Part shown: positions 7,702 through 15,873 of the stretch, piece by piece
Layout: every line of letters starts with the position of its first letter
Numbering within the stretch: position 1 is the stretch's first letter
Source of the DNA: Streptomyces sp. NBC_00306
GTDB lineage: Bacteria; Actinomycetota; Actinomycetes; Streptomycetales; Streptomycetaceae
Reading direction: 5' to 3'
Assembly (NCBI RefSeq): GCF_036169555.1
Contig: NZ_CP108032.1
Location: 6,696,001-6,760,000 of the forward strand
Length of the DNA stretch: 64,000 bases
Position numbers and translations under genes: made by a program
The notes under the pieces: model-generated
What the model was told of the DNA's origin: nothing
Databases searched by the model: none
What the model saw: only the letters and a program-made list of their open reading frames with translations

Positions 7702-8244
7702 TCAGCGCGTGCCCAGCACCTTCTCGGCGAAGGCCGTCAGATGGGCGACCGTACGGTCGATGCGCTCCTGCTCGGTGAGCGTCTCCGCGTCCACCCCGGT
7801 CCGCAGCTTCGGCTGCCGCTTGCCACGGATGTAGAGCGAGCAGGCGAGGTCGGAGCAGAGGTAGGTGCCCACGGTGTTGCCTTCCCGCCCGGCCGTGCCC
7901 GCCAGCGGGGCGGCGAACAGGGTCACCCCGGACGACGCATGCGGGGTGAGGCAGACATGGCACATGCTCGACTTGATGGCGCTGGTCCGCCCGGCCGAGG
8001 GCACGCGAAGCGTGATGCCCACCGGGCCGTCCGCACGGGGGAGCACGAGATGGGCCCGCAGCGGAGCCCCCGGATCGGTCCAGCCCAGAAAGTCGAGATC
8101 GTCCCAGGGCAGTTGCCCGAAGTCGGCGGGGAGCTTCAGGCGGGTCGCCTCGCCCTTGGTGCAGTTGACGAACGAGCCGCGAATCTGTTTTTCGGTCAGC
8201 GCTTCCACCGGTGGAAGGTACACGGATCGCAGGGGAGCGGGCAT
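7702..8244 (-). CDS. FBP-domain treble-clef zinc-finger protein
   Basis: About 180 residues, matching the FBP_C family (PF16571), a treble-clef zinc finger resembling the C-terminal domain of the EF-G-binding protein family. Zinc ligands are visible in SSMCHVCLTPH and in GTYLCSDLACSLYIRG. Conserved family blocks are ALTEKQIRGSFVNCTKGEA and LPWDDLDFLGW. By homology it may bind EF-G or the ribosome (inference). The start is uncertain: ATG at 8244, or GTG at 8223 or 8208, none with an ideal ribosome site. The family usually begins just before LTEKQIR, which favours the shorter forms. It is divergent from the dehydratase gene. Confidence 0.85.
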   Translation of the reverse strand: MPAPLRSVYLPPVEALTEKQIRGSFVNCTKGEATRLKLPADFGQLPWDDLDFLGWTDPGAPLRAHLVLPRADGPVGITLRVPSAGRTSAIKSSMCHVCLTPHASSGVTLFAAPLAGTAGREGNTVGTYLCSDLACSLYIRGKRQPKLRTGVDAETLTEQERIDRTVAHLTAFAEKVLGTR

Positions 8245-8304
8245 CCCCTTTATGGTGGCCGAAGCCGCCTCAGCCCACCCATCCGCTGTCGAAGGGACCT
8301 GGTC

Positions 8305-8610
8305 ATGGCCACAGAGCCGCTGTCGCAGAAGGAGATCGAGGACCGGCTGTCGGAGCTGCCCGGCTGGTCGCTGGAGGGGGACCGCATCTCCCGCTCCTAC
8401 CGGCTCGCCGACCACTTCGCGGCCACCGCGATGGTCGTGCACATCGCGCAGGTCCAGCAGGAGCTGGACCACCACTCCGATCTGACGCTCGGATACAACA
8501 GCGTCTCGCTGACGGTGCACACGCACGACGCGGGCGGCGCGGTCACCGAGAAGGACTTCACTCTGGCGCGACGGGTGGAACAGCTCGCGCCCGGGCACGG
8601 CGCGAGCTGA
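8305..8610 (+). CDS. 4a-hydroxytetrahydrobiopterin dehydratase (pterin carbinolamine dehydratase)
   Basis: A 101-residue protein of normal family length. The active-site motif is seen as VQQELDHHSDLTLGYNSVSL (residues about 53-72), with the His-His pair and the following Asp used to dehydrate 4a-carbinolamine-pterin. Earlier blocks LSQKEIEDRLSELPGWSLEG and ADHFAATAMVVHIAQ fit. It recycles the pterin cofactor of aromatic hydroxylases, but no such hydroxylase is in this window. ATG at 8305 follows GAAGGGA. The convergent neighbour at 8762 is separated by a hairpin. Confidence 0.92.
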   Translation: MATEPLSQKEIEDRLSELPGWSLEGDRISRSYRLADHFAATAMVVHIAQVQQELDHHSDLTLGYNSVSLTVHTHDAGGAVTEKDFTLARRVEQLAPGHGAS

Positions 8611-8636
8611 CCCCGGAGCGTGCCGGGCCCGGCTGC

Positions 8637-8697
8637 CGACCGGTCCGCCGACCGGTCCGCCGGCCGGTGCGCGAGGTCCGCGAGGTCCGCGCGGTCC
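8637..8697. repeat. Short GC-rich tandem repeats
   Basis: Just after the dehydratase stop, gaccggtccgcc occurs twice in tandem, with a degenerate third copy. It is followed by two copies of gcgaggtcc and a related unit. These are probably slippage products in non-coding DNA. Confidence 0.45.
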
Positions 8698-8717
8698 GGC
8701 ACCGTCTCCGAGCATCC

Positions 8718-8742
8718 GCCGGGCCGGCAACATCGGCCCGGC
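8718..8742. terminator. Hairpin between convergent genes
   Basis: Perfect 9-bp stem (GCCGGGCCG and its complement) with a 7-base loop, centred between the dehydratase (plus) and the unknown gene ending at 8762 (minus). It can serve both directions. Confidence 0.55.
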
Positions 8743-8761
8743 CCGGCACACCGCCCAGGGC

Positions 8762-9223
8762 TCAGACCGGCCGCGACAGGTCCATCACCCAGTTCGTCAC
8801 CCACGTCCGTTCCTCGTCGACCGAGAACGCCTGCTCCCAGCGCGCCGTCGTGTCGCTGATGCCGGACCAGACGAACCGCACTCGCACGTCCTTGCCGTCG
8901 TGCGTGTCGTCGCCGTGGAACTCACCGCGCCCGTCTCCGCCGAAGCGTCCCACCACCGGCGGGAACAGCGCGCCGGAGCGGTCGTTTGCCCAGTACAGCG
9001 ACCACACGTCGCGGTCCGGGTCGTACAGCCGCAGCGTGAGGCCGCGGAACCCCAGCGACGGGAAGACGATCTCGTCGAAGTTCGCCCCGCCGTCGAAGTG
9101 GCGTGACGCCCGGCTCATCGCCGTGAACTCCTCCCACGGGCTCGTCGCGTCCAGGAAGTCCGTGCGGCGGCGGTTCGCGACGACCCACTCGCCGACCAGG
9201 AAGTCGAAGTCGGTCGTGCTCAT
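8762..9223 (-). CDS. Conserved hypothetical, lipocalin-like fold suspected
   Basis: A 153-residue soluble protein beginning MSTTDFDFLVGEWVVANRR. FDFLxGxW near the start, then repeated strand patterns (FRGLTLRLYDPDRDVWSLYWA, GRGEFHGDD, VRFVWSGISDTTARWEQAFS) resemble the DUF1579-like calycin group. These bind small hydrophobic ligands; assignment is by pattern only. The start overlaps the stop of the upstream gene (ATGA), so it is the second gene of a two-gene operon divergent from a WYL regulator. Such small ligand-binding or heme-binding-like proteins are common partners of YafY-type regulators. Confidence 0.8.
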   Translation of the reverse strand: MSTTDFDFLVGEWVVANRRRTDFLDATSPWEEFTAMSRASRHFDGGANFDEIVFPSLGFRGLTLRLYDPDRDVWSLYWANDRSGALFPPVVGRFGGDGRGEFHGDDTHDGKDVRVRFVWSGISDTTARWEQAFSVDEERTWVTNWVMDLSRPV

Positions 9224-9699
9224 GAGCGGCCTCCGGTCGTTCCTTCGCCGAGTGAGTCGGCGAGATAGGCGTCCAGGTCGGGACGCTCGGGCGTGAGCAC
9301 ATGCCGCACCCAGGCGTCCCGCTCGTGCACCACCGGCGGCAGCTCGTACACACAGCCGATCCAGGGCTTGGACAGCCTGATGAAATGGGTCGGATCACGG
9401 TCCGGACAGTCGAGTACGGGCTGTCCGGCCGCCGCGCCCGCGAAGTGCACGGCGTTGTCCCACACCCAGCTGTACGCGTTGAGGTACGCGCCGTCGTCCT
9501 CTCCCCTGTGGAGGACGACGAACGCGGCCGCCGGCGTACCGTCCGGCTCCGGCAGCAACATCGGCAGGATCTCGTACGCGGCCTTCTCGACCGCGGGCTC
9601 TATCCCTGCCGGGTCCCTCGTGACGTGGTAGCGCTTGATCCGACGGCCGCCCACCTCGATCGGTGGGGGCACGAACAGCAACTTCTCGGCGAAACTCAT
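9220..9699 (-). CDS. Hypothetical protein, first gene of WYL-linked operon
   Basis: A 159-residue soluble protein starting MSFAEKLLFVPPPIEVGGRR. Conserved-looking parts are KRYHVTRDP, YLNAYSWVWDNAVHFAGAAA and THFIRLSKPWIGCVYELPPV. I do not recognise a named domain. It is translationally coupled to the downstream gene and its start is 35 bases from the start of the divergent WYL regulator. The interval holds a perfect palindrome, so the pair is very likely the regulator's target. Confidence 0.8.
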   Translation of the reverse strand: MSFAEKLLFVPPPIEVGGRRIKRYHVTRDPAGIEPAVEKAAYEILPMLLPEPDGTPAAAFVVLHRGEDDGAYLNAYSWVWDNAVHFAGAAAGQPVLDCPDRDPTHFIRLSKPWIGCVYELPPVVHERDAWVRHVLTPERPDLDAYLADSLGEGTTGGRS

Positions 9700-9721
9700 G
9701 GGCAGGACGCTAGAGCCGCTT

Positions 9722-9742
9722 CACTGACATCCTGTGTCAGTG
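9722..9742. promoter_or_regulatory. Palindromic operator between WYL regulator and its target operon
   Basis: CACTGACA (9722-9729), a 5-base spacer, then TGTCAGTG (9735-9742): a perfect 8-bp inverted repeat. It lies 23 bases upstream of the minus-strand operon and overlaps the start codon of the regulator gene. TGACA-N5-TGTCA arms suit a DeoR/YafY-type dimer. Position predicts autorepression and repression or activation of the divergent pair. Confidence 0.65.
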
Positions 9743-10696
9743 AAGTCCAGCCGACTTGTGTCGATCCTTCTGCTCCTCCAGACCCGGGGCCGGATGACCG
9801 CCGCCCGCCTCGCGGAGGAACTGGAGGTGTCCGTCCGGACCGTCTACCGGGACATCGAGGCACTGCACGCGTCCGGTGTGCCGCTGTACGGGGACGCCGG
9901 CCACGCCGGTGGCTACCAGCTGCTCGCCGGCTACCGGACCCATCTGACCGGGCTGTCCGCCCAAGAGGCGGAAGCCCTGTTCCTGTCCGGCGTCCCGGGA
10001 CCCGCCGCCGAACTCGGCCTGGGCTCGGACCTGGCCGCCGCCCAGCTCAAGCTGCGGGCCGCGCTGCCCGCCGAACTGCGCGACCAGGCCGACCGGATGC
10101 GCTCGCGCTTCCACCTCGACGCACCCGGCTGGTACGCCCCCGACGAAGAGGTGCCCTATCTGACCCAGGTCGCCGAGGCGGTCTGGCACAGCCGGGTGAT
10201 CGACGTCCGCTACCGCCGCTGGAAGGAGCCGACCGATGTGGACCGCCGTCTGGAGCCGTACGGTCTGGTGCTCAAAGCGGGGCGCTGGTACGTCGTCGCG
10301 GCCCCCGGTCCGCGCACGTACCGGGTCGACCAGATCCTTCGACTCTCCTGCGACGGGAGCGTGTTCGAGCCGCCGCCCGGATTCGATCTGGCCGCCCACT
10401 GGCAGCGCCAGCAGGCCGACTTCCACGCCCGGCTGTACAGCGGCCGGGCACTCGTGCGGATCTCGCCCGCCGCCGCCGAGGGACTGACCGGGCCCGTGGC
10501 GCAGGCCCTCGCGGACACCGGCACGGCCGAACCGGACGGCTGGACCCGCGCGTCGCTCCCCATCGAGTCCCTCGGTCACGCGCACCGCGAGTTCCTCGCG
10601 ATGGGCACGGAGGTCGAGGTGCTCGAACCCGCCGAGCTCCGTGCCCGGATGGCGGGGACGGCCCGCGAACTCGCGGCGCGGTACGCCACCGGCTGA
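9734..10696 (+). CDS. YafY-type transcriptional regulator (HTH_11 + WYL)
   Basis: A 320-residue regulator. The N-terminal winged helix is at about 5-60 (LVSILLLLQTRGRMTAARLA, then VSVRTVYRDIEALHASG). The WYL sensor domain spans about 140-220 (VIDVRYRRW, LKAGRWYVVA with W-Y, TYRVDQILRL), and a WCX-type C-terminal extension ends near 315. Family members sense small ligands or nucleic-acid fragments and act locally. The start codon, GTG at 9734 or 9740, sits inside the palindrome at 9722-9742, so the mRNA may be leaderless. It is divergent from the two-gene operon 8762-9699. Confidence 0.9.
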   Translation: MSVKSSRLVSILLLLQTRGRMTAARLAEELEVSVRTVYRDIEALHASGVPLYGDAGHAGGYQLLAGYRTHLTGLSAQEAEALFLSGVPGPAAELGLGSDLAAAQLKLRAALPAELRDQADRMRSRFHLDAPGWYAPDEEVPYLTQVAEAVWHSRVIDVRYRRWKEPTDVDRRLEPYGLVLKAGRWYVVAAPGPRTYRVDQILRLSCDGSVFEPPPGFDLAAHWQRQQADFHARLYSGRALVRISPAAAEGLTGPVAQALADTGTAEPDGWTRASLPIESLGHAHREFLAMGTEVEVLEPAELRARMAGTARELAARYATG

Positions 10697-10739
10697 CCAG
10701 CGGCGTACCCACCCCCTTCGTGCCCCGTGACCGGACGGC

Positions 10740-11576
10740 TCACGCGTCCCAGGCGCCGGCCTTCGCCGCGTCCCGGGCGTAGTCCGCGAAGTCCCTCGGC
10801 GCACGGCCCAGTACCTGCCGGACCCCGTCCGTGGTCGAGGCGTTGTGCCCGTCCATCAGCATCGTGAACAGCTCGACCAGCCACTGTGCGTCCTGCGCGG
10901 GAAGCCCGACCTGCTGGAGCATCCCCTGGTACTCCTCGCCGGTCACCGGCACATAGCGCACCTCGCGGCCGGTCGCCCGCCCGATCTCCTCGGCCGCCTC
11001 CTGGAAGGTCAGCAGCCGCGAGCCCGTCACCTCGTACGTCTCGCCCGTGTGGCCCTCCTCGGTGAGGACGGCGACCATCACGTCCGCCAGGTCGTCCGCG
11101 TCGATGAACGGCTCCGCCGTGCCGCCTGCCGGGAAGACGAGCTCGCCCTGGGCCACACCCTCGGCCATCGGCCCCTCGCTGAAGTTCTGCGCGAAGAAGC
11201 TGGCCCGCACGACCGTGAGCGGTACACCCGCCTCCCGCAGCGCGCTCTCGGCCTTCACGGCGTCCGGCTCGCCACGGCCGGAAAGGAGCACCAGACGCCC
11301 CACGCCCGCCGCGGCCGCCGCCTGCCCGAAGGCCCGCATCGCCTCGGTGGCGCCGGGACCCGCGAGGTCGGGGTAGTACGTGACGTAGGCCGCGTCCGCG
11401 CCGCCGAGCGCCGGGCCCCAGGTCGAGGCGTCCTCCCAGTCGAAGGGGACCGCACCGCGGCGCGAGCCCGCCCGCACCTGGACACCGCGCTCCGTGAGCC
11501 GCTGCGCCACCCGGTGACCCGTCTTGCCCGTGGCCGCCGTCACCAACACCGTTTCCTGCTTCAGGTTCTCTGTCAT
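10740..11576 (-). CDS. NmrA/SDR-like NAD(P)-binding protein
   Basis: A 278-residue atypical short-chain dehydrogenase-like protein. The Rossmann dinucleotide motif is near the N-terminus (VLVTAATGKTGHRVAQRL). Later come VGRLVLLSGRGE and VVRASFFAQNFSEG, then EPFIDADDLADVMVAVL. This is the NmrA/QOR2-type layout, in which proteins sense or use NAD(P)H and often lack the catalytic Tyr-Lys pair; I see no clear YxxxK. The ATG at 11576 gives the motif its usual offset. It is divergent from an AraC regulator with an 80-base gap, so it is probably that regulator's target. Confidence 0.88.
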   Translation of the reverse strand: MTENLKQETVLVTAATGKTGHRVAQRLTERGVQVRAGSRRGAVPFDWEDASTWGPALGGADAAYVTYYPDLAGPGATEAMRAFGQAAAAAGVGRLVLLSGRGEPDAVKAESALREAGVPLTVVRASFFAQNFSEGPMAEGVAQGELVFPAGGTAEPFIDADDLADVMVAVLTEEGHTGETYEVTGSRLLTFQEAAEEIGRATGREVRYVPVTGEEYQGMLQQVGLPAQDAQWLVELFTMLMDGHNASTTDGVRQVLGRAPRDFADYARDAAKAGAWDA

Positions 11577-11656
11577 GCCTCCAGATTCGCGGCCGCGCTC
11601 TGGACTCTCCATGCTGCAAAGCCTCAATGGCATGTTTCTGCGTCTACGCTGGAGTC

Positions 11657-12598
11657 ATGGACGCTCTTGCCGGGCTGCTCGACGGACCGCGTGCCCGAGG
11701 CGCTTTCCTGCTGCGGATGGTGATGGAGCCGCCCTGGTCCGTGCGGATCGAGGACCAGGCACCGCTCTCCCTGATGTGTGTCACCCAGGGGCAGACGTGG
11801 ATCAGCTCCGACACCGGCGACGAGGTGCTGATGCGGCCCGGTGACGTGGCGATCGCCCGGGGGCCGGGCGGCTACACCACGGGCGACGACCTGCGGACCG
11901 AGCCGTTGGCGCTGATCGGTCCCGGCGGCACCTGCCACACCCTGCGCGGCGAACCGCTCGCCACGTCCATGGCCCTGGGCGTGCGGAGCTGGGGCAACGA
12001 CCCCGACGGCTCGACCGTGATGCTGGTCGGCACCTATCAGATGAAGGGCGAGGTCTCGGCGAGGCTGCTGGACGCCCTGCCCCCGCTGGTCCATCTCACC
12101 GCCGACGAGTGGAACTGCCCGCTCATGCCGGTCCTCGACGACGAGATCTCACGGGACGAGCCCGGCCAGAGCGTGGTGCTCGACCGGATCCTCGACCTGA
12201 TGCTCATCGCCGTCCTGCGGGCCTGGTTCTCCCGGCCCGACGCGAAGGCACCGGCGTGGTACGTGGCGATGGGCGACCCGGTGGTGGGCCGCGCGCTGCG
12301 CCTGCTCCAGGACGACCCCGCCCACCCCTGGACGGTCGCCTCGCTCGCCGCCAAGTGCGGGGTGTCGCGTGCTCAGCTCGCACGCCGCTTCCACGAGTTG
12401 GTGGGGGAGCCGCCGATGGGCTACCTCACCACCTGGCGGCTCGACCTCGCCGCGGACCTGCTGCGCGAGAGCGACGCCACCATCGAGGCGGTGGCCAGGA
12501 AGGTCGGCTACAGCGGTTCGTTCGCGCTGAGCGCCGCCTTCAAGCGGGTCCGCGGGGTGAGCCCGATGGCGCACCGCGCGCACAGTGTTTTGCCGTAA
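11657..12598 (+). CDS. AraC-family regulator with AraC_binding_2/cupin sensor
   Basis: A 313-residue regulator. The N-terminal cupin-like sensor (about 1-190) reads FLLRMVMEPPWSVRIEDQAP, then VLMRPGDVAIARGPGGY. The C-terminal AraC DNA-binding domain (about 205-305) has both helix-turn-helix motifs (WTVASLAAKCGVSRAQLARR and TIEAVARKVGYSGSFALSAA), ending in the family's FKRVRGVSPMAHR. It is divergent from the NmrA-like gene. In Streptomyces this pairing commonly gives control of the adjacent reductase-like gene. Confidence 0.92.
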   Translation: MDALAGLLDGPRARGAFLLRMVMEPPWSVRIEDQAPLSLMCVTQGQTWISSDTGDEVLMRPGDVAIARGPGGYTTGDDLRTEPLALIGPGGTCHTLRGEPLATSMALGVRSWGNDPDGSTVMLVGTYQMKGEVSARLLDALPPLVHLTADEWNCPLMPVLDDEISRDEPGQSVVLDRILDLMLIAVLRAWFSRPDAKAPAWYVAMGDPVVGRALRLLQDDPAHPWTVASLAAKCGVSRAQLARRFHELVGEPPMGYLTTWRLDLAADLLRESDATIEAVARKVGYSGSFALSAAFKRVRGVSPMAHRAHSVLP

Positions 12599-12645
12599 CC
12601 GCAACAAAGCTCGCCGAATCGGCACCGTCGCGACAGGGTGAGGAC

Positions 12646-13512
12646 ATGAGCAGTCACCACCACGACAAGACCCACATCGACTGGGACGAGATGAGCCCGC
12701 TGCTGGAACGCGGCGCGGAGCTCCAGGGGCCCGTGCACCGCCAGGCCGTGGCCTGGCTCGGAGAGCAGGTGCCCGCGGCGGGAGTCCGGCGGATCCTCGA
12801 CATCGGCAGCGGACCGGGAGTGATGAGCCTGGTGCTCGCCGAGGCCTTTGAGTACGCCGAGGTCGTGGCGGTCGACGCGACCGTCCCCCTCCTGGAGCTC
12901 GCGCGCGCCCGCGCCGAGCGGGCCGGCCTCGGCGACCGGGTCCGTACGCTGCACGCCGAACTGCCCGACGACTTCGACGCGTTGGGGGAAGCGGACCTGA
13001 TCTGGGCGGGCTCCTCGCTGCACCACATCGGAGACCAGCGCGCGGCTCTCGCCGGCTTCTCCCGGCTGCTGCGCCCGGGCGGCCTGCTGGCTGTGGCGGA
13101 GGGCGGCCTGCCCGCCCGCCATCTGCCGCGCGACATCGGCATCGGGCGGCCGGGGCTGGAGGCCCGTCTGGACGCGGCCTCCGCCGAGTGGTTCCTCGGT
13201 ATGCGCGCCGAACTGCCCGGTGCGAAGGACGAGATCGAGGACTGGCGGGCGCTGATGGCCGCGGCCGGTCTCGCGCCGAGTGGCACGCGGTCCTTCCTCC
13301 TCGACATCCCCGCGCCGGTGCCCCGGACCGTATGCGAGCAGCTGGCCTCGGCCTTCGCCTGGCAACGGAAGGTGCTCGACGGGCTGTTGGCTCCGGACGA
13401 CACCGCCGTCCTGGACCGGCTGCTCGACCCGCAGGACAAACAGGGTCTGGCGCAGCGCCCGGACATCTATCTGCTCATGGCACGCACGGTGCACACCGCC
13501 CGCCGCGGCTGA
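12646..13512 (+). CDS. Class I SAM-dependent methyltransferase
   Basis: A 288-residue methyltransferase. Motif I is RRILDIGSGPGVMSLVL (about residues 49-65). The acidic loop after strand 2 is EVVAVDATVPLLELARARA, followed by motif IV ADLIWAGSSLHHIGD and LLRPGGLLAVAEGG. The N-terminal HHHDKTHIDWDEMSPLLER is typical of an actinobacterial small-molecule methyltransferase group. The substrate is unknown. It starts 47 bases after the AraC gene on the same strand, with AGGGTGAGG before ATG, so it may be co-transcribed. Confidence 0.9.
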   Translation: MSSHHHDKTHIDWDEMSPLLERGAELQGPVHRQAVAWLGEQVPAAGVRRILDIGSGPGVMSLVLAEAFEYAEVVAVDATVPLLELARARAERAGLGDRVRTLHAELPDDFDALGEADLIWAGSSLHHIGDQRAALAGFSRLLRPGGLLAVAEGGLPARHLPRDIGIGRPGLEARLDAASAEWFLGMRAELPGAKDEIEDWRALMAAAGLAPSGTRSFLLDIPAPVPRTVCEQLASAFAWQRKVLDGLLAPDDTAVLDRLLDPQDKQGLAQRPDIYLLMARTVHTARRG

Positions 13513-13527
13513 CGGCCGCGGGCCGGG

Positions 13528-13983
13528 TCAGGGGCAGGGTTCGAGCCGCCACCACTGACCGGGTGAGTCGGTGTCCTCCCACTGCTGCGCACGTGCGCCG
13601 TCCTCGGTGCTGCCGTCGGCGACTTCGAGGAGCAGTCCGCTGATGAAGCTGACGATGGTGACGGTGCCCGGCGCGTCGAGATGCTGCTCGATGATCCACT
13701 CCTGCGCGCCGAAGTTGTTGGGACGCCACTGCTGGATGCGGGCGCCGTTCTCGGTGGAGGCGTCGGCGACGTCGAGCCGTTTGCCGCTGACGACGCTCAC
13801 GAAGTGGTGGAGTCCGCTGCCGTTCGGCACAGGGTCGATCTGCCACTGCTGTCCGGGAGCGCCGGTCTCCTTGCCCTGCTGGACGACGGCCCCGCTGCCC
13901 CTGACCCCGCCGTACACCTCCAGGAGCAACCCGCTGCCGACGTTGCGCACCAGATGACGGCCAGGTCTGAATGCCCCGCTCAA
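13528..13983 (-). CDS. Stand-alone ricin-type beta-trefoil lectin
   Basis: A 151-residue protein made only of a RICIN domain. The three QxW-type repeats are visible as APGQQWQID, ENGARIQQWRPNN and EDGARAQQWEDTDSPGQWW. Each is preceded by a GLLLEV or KRLDV strand. Start is TTG at 13983: AAGGAG lies 8 bases upstream and no better ATG or GTG exists. There is no signal peptide, so the lectin appears cytoplasmic, or is exported by an unknown route. Most Streptomyces RICIN domains are attached to secreted hydrolases, making this an unusual free-standing version. Ligand unknown, presumably a glycan. Confidence 0.85.
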   Translation of the reverse strand: MSGAFRPGRHLVRNVGSGLLLEVYGGVRGSGAVVQQGKETGAPGQQWQIDPVPNGSGLHHFVSVVSGKRLDVADASTENGARIQQWRPNNFGAQEWIIEQHLDAPGTVTIVSFISGLLLEVADGSTEDGARAQQWEDTDSPGQWWRLEPCP

Positions 13984-14059
13984 TTCCCGTACTCCTTGTC
14001 CGGCGCCGTGATGTTCACGCGGAACGATCGTACGAGAGGGGCGCGGGAGGACATACGGA

Positions 14060-14096
14060 ATGCCCTCGTCGCCGCTGATGCGGCTGACGAGGGCAT
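14060..14096. terminator. Two-part hairpin terminator
   Basis: Outer 11-bp stem ATGCCCTCGTC/GACGAGGGCAT continues into an inner GCCGC/GCGGC stem with a TGAT loop and one bulged T: 16 paired bases in all. It lies 27 bases downstream of the minus-strand secreted-protein gene. Confidence 0.75.
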
Positions 14097-14122
14097 GGTC
14101 CGTCTCCGGGGAGCGACCGGGA

Positions 14123-14533
14123 TCAGCGCACCGTGACGGTGAAGGGTGCCGACGCCATGCCGCCGCCGACGATGCGCAGCGTGTTGCGTCCCTTGAAGCC
14201 GAGGTAGACGCGCATCTTGTAGGTGGCCTTGCGCGTGGTGTTCATCGACGCGGGCAGGGTCGTCCACTGACCGCCCTGCCGCTGCTGGAGACGCACACGG
14301 GTGCCGGGGGGAAGCTGCCTGGCCGACCCGTACACGCGGAACTGCTGCCACGCGGCGACGCCGCGCTTGGTGGCTCTCGCCGTCAGGGCCGGGCGTTCGT
14401 CGCGTCCGCTGTCGCGAGCGGTGACGGTCTTCGAGGGGGACGAGTCGACGACGGCCATGGAAACGCCGACCGACCCGGCCAGCAGGGCGGCGGTGGTGAT
14501 GCCGGTGACGGTTGCCTTCTTGATGCGCTCCAT
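14123..14533 (-). CDS. Small secreted hypothetical protein
   Basis: A 136-residue protein with a signal-type N-terminus (MERIKKATVTGITTAALLAG, then SVGVSMAV). The mature domain is short and basic, with an Ig-like or SH3-like strand pattern: WQQFRVYGSARQLPPGTRVR, GGQWTTLPASMN, YKMRVYLGFKGRNTLRIVGG. This resembles bacterial Ig-like repeats found in surface-exposed actinobacterial proteins, but I cannot name a family. It is monocistronic with a strong terminator. Start ATG at 14533 follows a GGAGG-like site (CCTGGAGGC). Confidence 0.75.
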   Translation of the reverse strand: MERIKKATVTGITTAALLAGSVGVSMAVVDSSPSKTVTARDSGRDERPALTARATKRGVAAWQQFRVYGSARQLPPGTRVRLQQRQGGQWTTLPASMNTTRKATYKMRVYLGFKGRNTLRIVGGGMASAPFTVTVR

Positions 14534-14710
14534 CGGACTGCCTCCAGGGGTGCAGGTTCGTTCGGAGCACCAAAAGTAGGCATACCGCCTGTAAATATGA
14601 CGAGAAGACGCGCAAGCGGTGAAAGGAATACCACGACCGGCGGAATCCCGCCATTCGGGGAGGGCTGTTCCGGGGATTCAGGAGGTTCCGGGCGGCCCGG
14701 AACAGCGAAA

Positions 14711-14736
14711 CGCCGCCCGGCAGGAGCCGGGCGGCG
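14711..14736. terminator. Hairpin after aldo/keto reductase gene
   Basis: Perfect 11-bp stem CGCCGCCCGGC with an AGGA tetraloop and exact complement, 35 bases downstream of the reductase stop on the minus strand. Confidence 0.75.
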
Positions 14737-14770
14737 CTGAGCGCTCGGGCGCTGGTGGGGCGGCCGGAGG

Positions 14771-15604
14771 TCAGCCGACGTTGAACGTCGCCGGGTCCGG
14801 ACCCAGTCGCTTGCCCTCGTCCAGAGCGGCGAAGGCCGCCAGATCGTCGCCGTCCAGCTCGAAGTCGAAGACGTCGAGGTTCTCCCGGATGCGCGAGGGG
14901 GTCACGGACTTGGGGATGACCACATTGCCGATCTGGAGGTGCCAGCGGAGCACCACCTGGGCCGGCGTGCGGTCGTGCTTCCGGGCGACGGCGACCACCG
15001 TCGGGACGTCCAGCAGGCCCTTGCCCGAACCGAGCGGCGACCACGCCTCGGTGGCGATGCCGTGCTGGGTGTGGAACGCGCGCGACGCGGTCTGCTGAAG
15101 CTGGGGATGCAGCTCGATCTGGTTCACCGCGGGCACGACCGAGGTCTCCGCGATGAGGTGCTCGAGGTGCTCCGGAAGGAAGTTGGAGACACCGATGGCC
15201 CTGGTGCGGCCGTCCGCGAGAAGCTTCTCGAAGGCCTTGTACGTCTCCACGTACAGCCCCTTGGACGGCATCGGCCAGTGGATCAGATACAGGTCCACAT
15301 GGTCGAGGCCGAGCTTCGCCAGTGAGGTGTCGAAGGCGCGGAGGGTCGCGTCGTAACCCTGGTCGCCGTTCCACAGCTTGGTCGTGACGAAGAGGTCCTC
15401 TCGCGGGATGCCGGAATCGGCGATGGCCTGCCCGGTTCCCTCTTCGTTCTCGTAGATGGCCGCGGTGTCGATACTGCGGTAACCGGCTTCCAGAGCGGTG
15501 GAGACCGCCTGTGCCGCCTCGTCGTCCGGTACCTGCCAGACACCGAAGCCGAGCTGCGGCATCTCGACGCCGTTGTTGAGTGTGATGGAGGGGACCTTGC
15601 TCAC
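14771..15604 (-). CDS. Aldo/keto reductase
   Basis: A 277-residue NADPH-dependent aldo/keto reductase, single-domain TIM barrel. The catalytic tetrad is intact: Asp and Tyr in DTAAIYENEEG, Lys in VTTKLWNGD and His in LYLIHWPMP. The NADP-binding C-terminal block reads VVIPKSVTPSRIRENLDVFD. It belongs to the 2,5-diketo-gluconate reductase-like group; the true substrate is probably a small aldehyde or ketone. GTG at 15604 gives the usual start (VSKVPSITLNNGVEMPQLGF); longer starts add unrelated sequence. It is divergent from pqqA with a 269-base intergenic region. Confidence 0.93.
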   Translation of the reverse strand: MSKVPSITLNNGVEMPQLGFGVWQVPDDEAAQAVSTALEAGYRSIDTAAIYENEEGTGQAIADSGIPREDLFVTTKLWNGDQGYDATLRAFDTSLAKLGLDHVDLYLIHWPMPSKGLYVETYKAFEKLLADGRTRAIGVSNFLPEHLEHLIAETSVVPAVNQIELHPQLQQTASRAFHTQHGIATEAWSPLGSGKGLLDVPTVVAVARKHDRTPAQVVLRWHLQIGNVVIPKSVTPSRIRENLDVFDFELDGDDLAAFAALDEGKRLGPDPATFNVG

Positions 15605-15873
15605 GAGCGGTCGATCCTTACGTCGTCGGTTGGTACTCCCATCGTCAACGATCAACCTGCCGAGCGCATTCCCGCCAGTGAAGTTGGCCGATACAGCTCC
15701 GGCCTTCTCGGTCCAGACCATTGACCGCGCCCCGTCAAGCCGGAACGCTGGGGCATGTAACTGAACGCCGGTCGCTCATGTGAACGGACGATCAGCTGCA
15801 CCACCCTGTGTCACCGAGCAGCAGACACCTGGATCAATCCTGACCCCACACCTCAGGAAGGCAGGCACCGCTC

